The notes under the pieces: generated by a model
Database searches by the model: none
Seen by the model: the letters and a program-made list of their open reading frames with translations, nothing else
Told to the model about the DNA's origin: nothing
Position numbers and translations under genes: made by a program
Part shown: positions 14,275 to 16,429 of the stretch, piece after piece
Numbering within the stretch: position 1 is the first letter of the stretch
Layout of the letters: each line of letters begins with the position of its first letter
DNA from: DHVE2 group archaeon
Lineage (GTDB): Archaea > Thermoplasmatota > Thermoplasmata > Thermoplasmatales > Aciduliprofundaceae
DNA: 16,429 bases
Assembly: GCA_015522955.1 (NCBI GenBank)
Contig: WALG01000166.1
Span: 1-16,429 of the forward strand
Direction: 5' to 3'

Positions 14275-16130
14275 CCTGACCACTCCATAAGTATCTCTCC
14301 AAACTTTCCCATTCTTGCTTTCCAGCCCTCCTCTACAAGCACAGTGCTCGTTTTTTCCTCGATTATGCATGGGCCGGTACATTCTCTAAAATGGGATGTA
14401 TCATAAACTGGAATCTTATTCTCAAATTTGTAAGTTCTCCATTCTTTCACACAGTTTTCTTTTATTTTCACCCTAGGAATCGGTATATTTCTATGCATCG
14501 TGGCTACAAAAATGGCGTTTATCACGTATACTTCATCATCCATTGTGAAGTTGTAAAGTTCTCTGTGAAGTTTTTCAAACAGAGTTTTCGAATCCTCCCG
14601 TAAAGGAACTTCTATCTCATGTCCCTGACCGCGATATCTCATCTGCAGATTTACACGAATCTCATAATTTTTCATCATAGATTTCACCTGCATCTCAAAT
14701 TTTCTAAGTTCCTTCTCTATAAGGGGCATAGCATCCTCATATTTCATATAGAATGTTTTTGTGTAATCGTATCTTATCGGGGAGAGTAGCACACCCAGAG
14801 AGGAAAACGCCCCTGGCATTGGAGACACAAGAACTTTTCTTATTCCCACTTCTTTCGCCAGTGAGGTGGCGTGCATAGGACCTGCACCTCCATAGGCCAC
14901 AAGAACAAAGTTTCGAGGATCGTATCCCTTTCCTATACTTATCTTCTTTATTGCTGCACTCATATTGGTGTTCACTATGCGTCGCACCCCTTCTGCCAGT
15001 TCTTCCACATCAAGATTTATTTCCTGTGCTATTTTTTTACCCGCAGAGATTGCAAAATCCTTTTTGAGAAGCACACCGGAAATTCCCCTGCCTAGAATTC
15101 CAAGCAGAAGGTTTGCATCGGTTACAGTGAAATTTTTGCCTCCGCGAGCATAGCAGGCTGGCCCTGGTACAGCCCCTGCGCTTTTAGGTCCTACGTGCAA
15201 TCTCAGACCATCATCAAGCCAGGCAATGCTACCTCCTCCTGCACCTATGCTGATGATATCCATGGAAGTTACTCTTATGGGCATCCCGTCAACCTCTATC
15301 TGGGATGTGTATAAGGGATGCCCCTTTACAATGCCACCAACATCCGCGGAAGTGCCACCCATATCGTATGTTATTATATTGGGTATGCTTAAAAGATGTG
15401 AGAAATATTCGGCAGCCGCCAATCCTCCAGCAGGTCCAGACATAAGGGTTGCAATACCTTTAATTCTTTCAATAGTATTTTTTCCACCATTGGACTGCAT
15501 CACATAGAAATTATTTCCCAGATGACTCAGCGAGAGAAGATAATCCTTTACCACCGGATTTATATACGCTTCTACAACGGTGGTTGATAGTCTTTCATAC
15601 TCTCTGATTTCTCTCCTAACCTCGGAACTTATGAATACGTTTTGGAATCTCTCTTTCAGAATCTCCTTGGCCCTTATTTCGTTGGCAGGATTGGCGTAAG
15701 AATTGAGGAGAACAACACATACTGATTTGCCATTTATCTGCTCCATCACATCTCTCAGTCTCTCCTCGTCAAGAGGTTTTAAAATCTCACCTGTATGCAG
15801 AGTTCTTTCCTCTATCTCGAGAACCTGTTCCACAGGGAGTTTCTCTCTCCTGGGAGTAAGGGAATAAAGATTCAATCTCCTCTGCCTTCCTATCCTGTAT
15901 AAGGTTCCAAATCCTTTGGTGGTAACGAGTGTGACCTTTTCTCCTTTTCTTTCCAGAAGAGCATTTATACCTACTGTGGTACCATGATGAAACTCTTTCA
16001 CCGGGCCTAATTCCTCCTCAATATCTCTTTTTATTTCCTTGCCTCTAAGTTTCTTGTATGCCAGAAGTTTTCCATTTTCAATCACTACGAAATCTATGAA
16101 TGTTCCTCCAACATCGGTGGATACTATCAC
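14271..16130 (-). CDS. hyuA: Hydantoinase/oxoprolinase subunit A (HyuA family)
   Basis: A 619-aa ATPase subunit of the actin/ASKHA fold. It shows phosphate-1 motif DVGGTF (6-11), phosphate-2 YDMGGTSADVG (255-265), SGPAGG (231-236), GAGGGSIAW (297-304), GPKSAGAVPGPACYARGG (314-331) and YGGAGPMHA, as in N-methylhydantoinase A and 5-oxoprolinase. The start is GTG at 16130: the ATP motif begins at residue 6, and no in-frame ATG lies near, so the GTG is forced. The protein is somewhat shorter than bacterial HyuA (about 650-700). It pairs with hyuB through an ATGA overlap. In archaea the probable role is opening of 5-oxoproline or another lactam, using ATP; the substrate cannot be read. Confidence 0.92.
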   Translation of the reverse strand: MIVSTDVGGTFIDFVVIENGKLLAYKKLRGKEIKRDIEEELGPVKEFHHGTTVGINALLERKGEKVTLVTTKGFGTLYRIGRQRRLNLYSLTPRREKLPVEQVLEIEERTLHTGEILKPLDEERLRDVMEQINGKSVCVVLLNSYANPANEIRAKEILKERFQNVFISSEVRREIREYERLSTTVVEAYINPVVKDYLLSLSHLGNNFYVMQSNGGKNTIERIKGIATLMSGPAGGLAAAEYFSHLLSIPNIITYDMGGTSADVGGIVKGHPLYTSQIEVDGMPIRVTSMDIISIGAGGGSIAWLDDGLRLHVGPKSAGAVPGPACYARGGKNFTVTDANLLLGILGRGISGVLLKKDFAISAGKKIAQEINLDVEELAEGVRRIVNTNMSAAIKKISIGKGYDPRNFVLVAYGGAGPMHATSLAKEVGIRKVLVSPMPGAFSSLGVLLSPIRYDYTKTFYMKYEDAMPLIEKELRKFEMQVKSMMKNYEIRVNLQMRYRGQGHEIEVPLREDSKTLFEKLHRELYNFTMDDEVYVINAIFVATMHRNIPIPRVKIKENCVKEWRTYKFENKIPVYDTSHFRECTGPCIIEEKTSTVLVEEGWKARMGKFGEILMEWSG

Positions 16131-16148
16131 ACACTGATATGCGCTTTA

Positions 16149-16163
16149 AAAACTTTAAGTTTT
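16149..16163. promoter_or_regulatory. Inverted repeat at the hyuA promoter
   Basis: AAAACTT-T-AAGTTTT is an inverted repeat with 7-bp arms. On the minus strand its ACTTAAAG core is about 26 bp upstream of GTG 16130, so it overlaps the probable TATA box and the transcript would be leaderless. It might be a TATA-occluding operator, or only AT-rich chance symmetry. Confidence 0.35.
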
Positions 16164-16379
16164 AGGTATCATAGAATGCGGACATTAAACCCTATCTTCA
16201 AGAGATGTAAGAGCAGAGTTTAGAAAGTCATTATCATGGATACAAGCGAGCATATATAAGCAAACTATCAATAAAGAACAAGTGCACCTACTGTATCATA
16301 TTAAGAATCTAAAATTATTCATGTTTGATGAAGAAACTCTTAAATACAGTAATTCTCATATATAACCTGAGGGGTGGAT
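16164..16379. other. Intergenic stretch without a recognised gene
   Basis: No coding frame beyond 14 codons, tRNA or stable hairpin was recognised here. The only signal is a TATA-like CTTAAATA at 16339-16346, about 26 bp before 16369, which leaves an 11-nt leader with GGGGTGG ahead of ATG 16380. Confidence 0.5.
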
Positions 16380-16429
16380 ATGTTCAAAGGGGTAATAATA
16401 ACAGGAATAGTAATGCTTCTCCTATTCAG
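16380..16429 (+). CDS. Start of an exported or membrane protein (truncated by the window)
   Basis: ATG 16380 opens the frame MFKGVIITGIVMLLLF before the window ends. A lysine then a long hydrophobic run is a signal peptide or first membrane segment. GGGGTGG (16371-16377) just upstream is a plausible ribosome site, and a TATA-like box lies about 37 bp upstream of the ATG. Nothing can be said about function. Confidence 0.55.
   Translation, partial: MFKGVIITGIVMLLLF

Noticed and set aside
14275..14382. N-terminal extension of hyuB to an upstream start
   Set aside because: It lies wholly within hyuA, and the family N-terminus starts at ATG 14274 with an ATGA junction.
16236..16365. Very short frames (7 and 14 codons) upstream of the last gene
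   Set aside because: No ribosome site or promoter of their own, and too short to separate from chance.

Overview
The window reads as a compact archaeal chromosome segment. Genes are tightly packed, many starts are leaderless or nearly so (an AT-rich TATA-like box about 26 bp upstream of the start codon), and other starts carry GGAGG-type ribosome binding sites. Gene content is archaeal: a RaSEA-type archaeosine radical SAM enzyme, KaiC/RAD55-like ATPases, ribbon-helix-helix (RHH) regulators and a MazG-like pyrophosphohydrolase. A bacterial-type DNA gyrase A subunit is also present, which among archaea fits euryarchaeal lineages such as Thermoplasmatota (Aciduliprofundum-like) and several methanogen, halophile and Archaeoglobus groups. 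I favour a Thermoplasmatota-like organism, but this is inference from gene content only.

Layout. 1-1282 (-): 5' part of a secreted beta-helix (NosD-like) surface protein. It diverges from 1362-2390 (+), the archaeosine enzyme RaSEA, across a palindromic TATA element. 2380-4752 (-): gyrase subunit A, overlapping the RaSEA tail. 4900-6123 (+): a three-gene operon of tandem RHH regulator, 48-aa zinc-ribbon protein and creatininase-family amidohydrolase, with a perfect inverted repeat at the predicted transcription start. 6125-6652 (-): a membrane-anchored extracellular protein. 6760-7002 (+): a MazG-like protein. 6999-8269 (-): two translationally coupled genes, a KaiC-like ATPase and a KaiC-like protein lacking the P-loop. 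8374-9093 (+): a GNAT acetyltransferase. 9193-10816 (+): an ABC ATPase/permease pair. 10906-11097 (+): a 63-aa unknown protein behind an operator-like repeat. 11111-12696 (-): a small membrane protein and an MFS transporter. 12763-16130 (-): the hydantoinase/oxoprolinase pair HyuA-HyuB. 16380 onward (+): the first codons of an exported or membrane protein.

The genes form several independent short units rather than one pathway. Two units look most worth attention. One is the active/inactive KaiC-like pair, which probably makes a heteromeric ATP-responsive complex. The other is the RHH-zinc ribbon-creatininase operon, which appears to be autoregulated. HyuAB with the downstream MFS carrier could form a uptake-and-hydrolysis unit for a cyclic amide, but the substrate cannot be read from sequence. 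No CRISPR array, insertion sequence, tRNA or rRNA was recognised.
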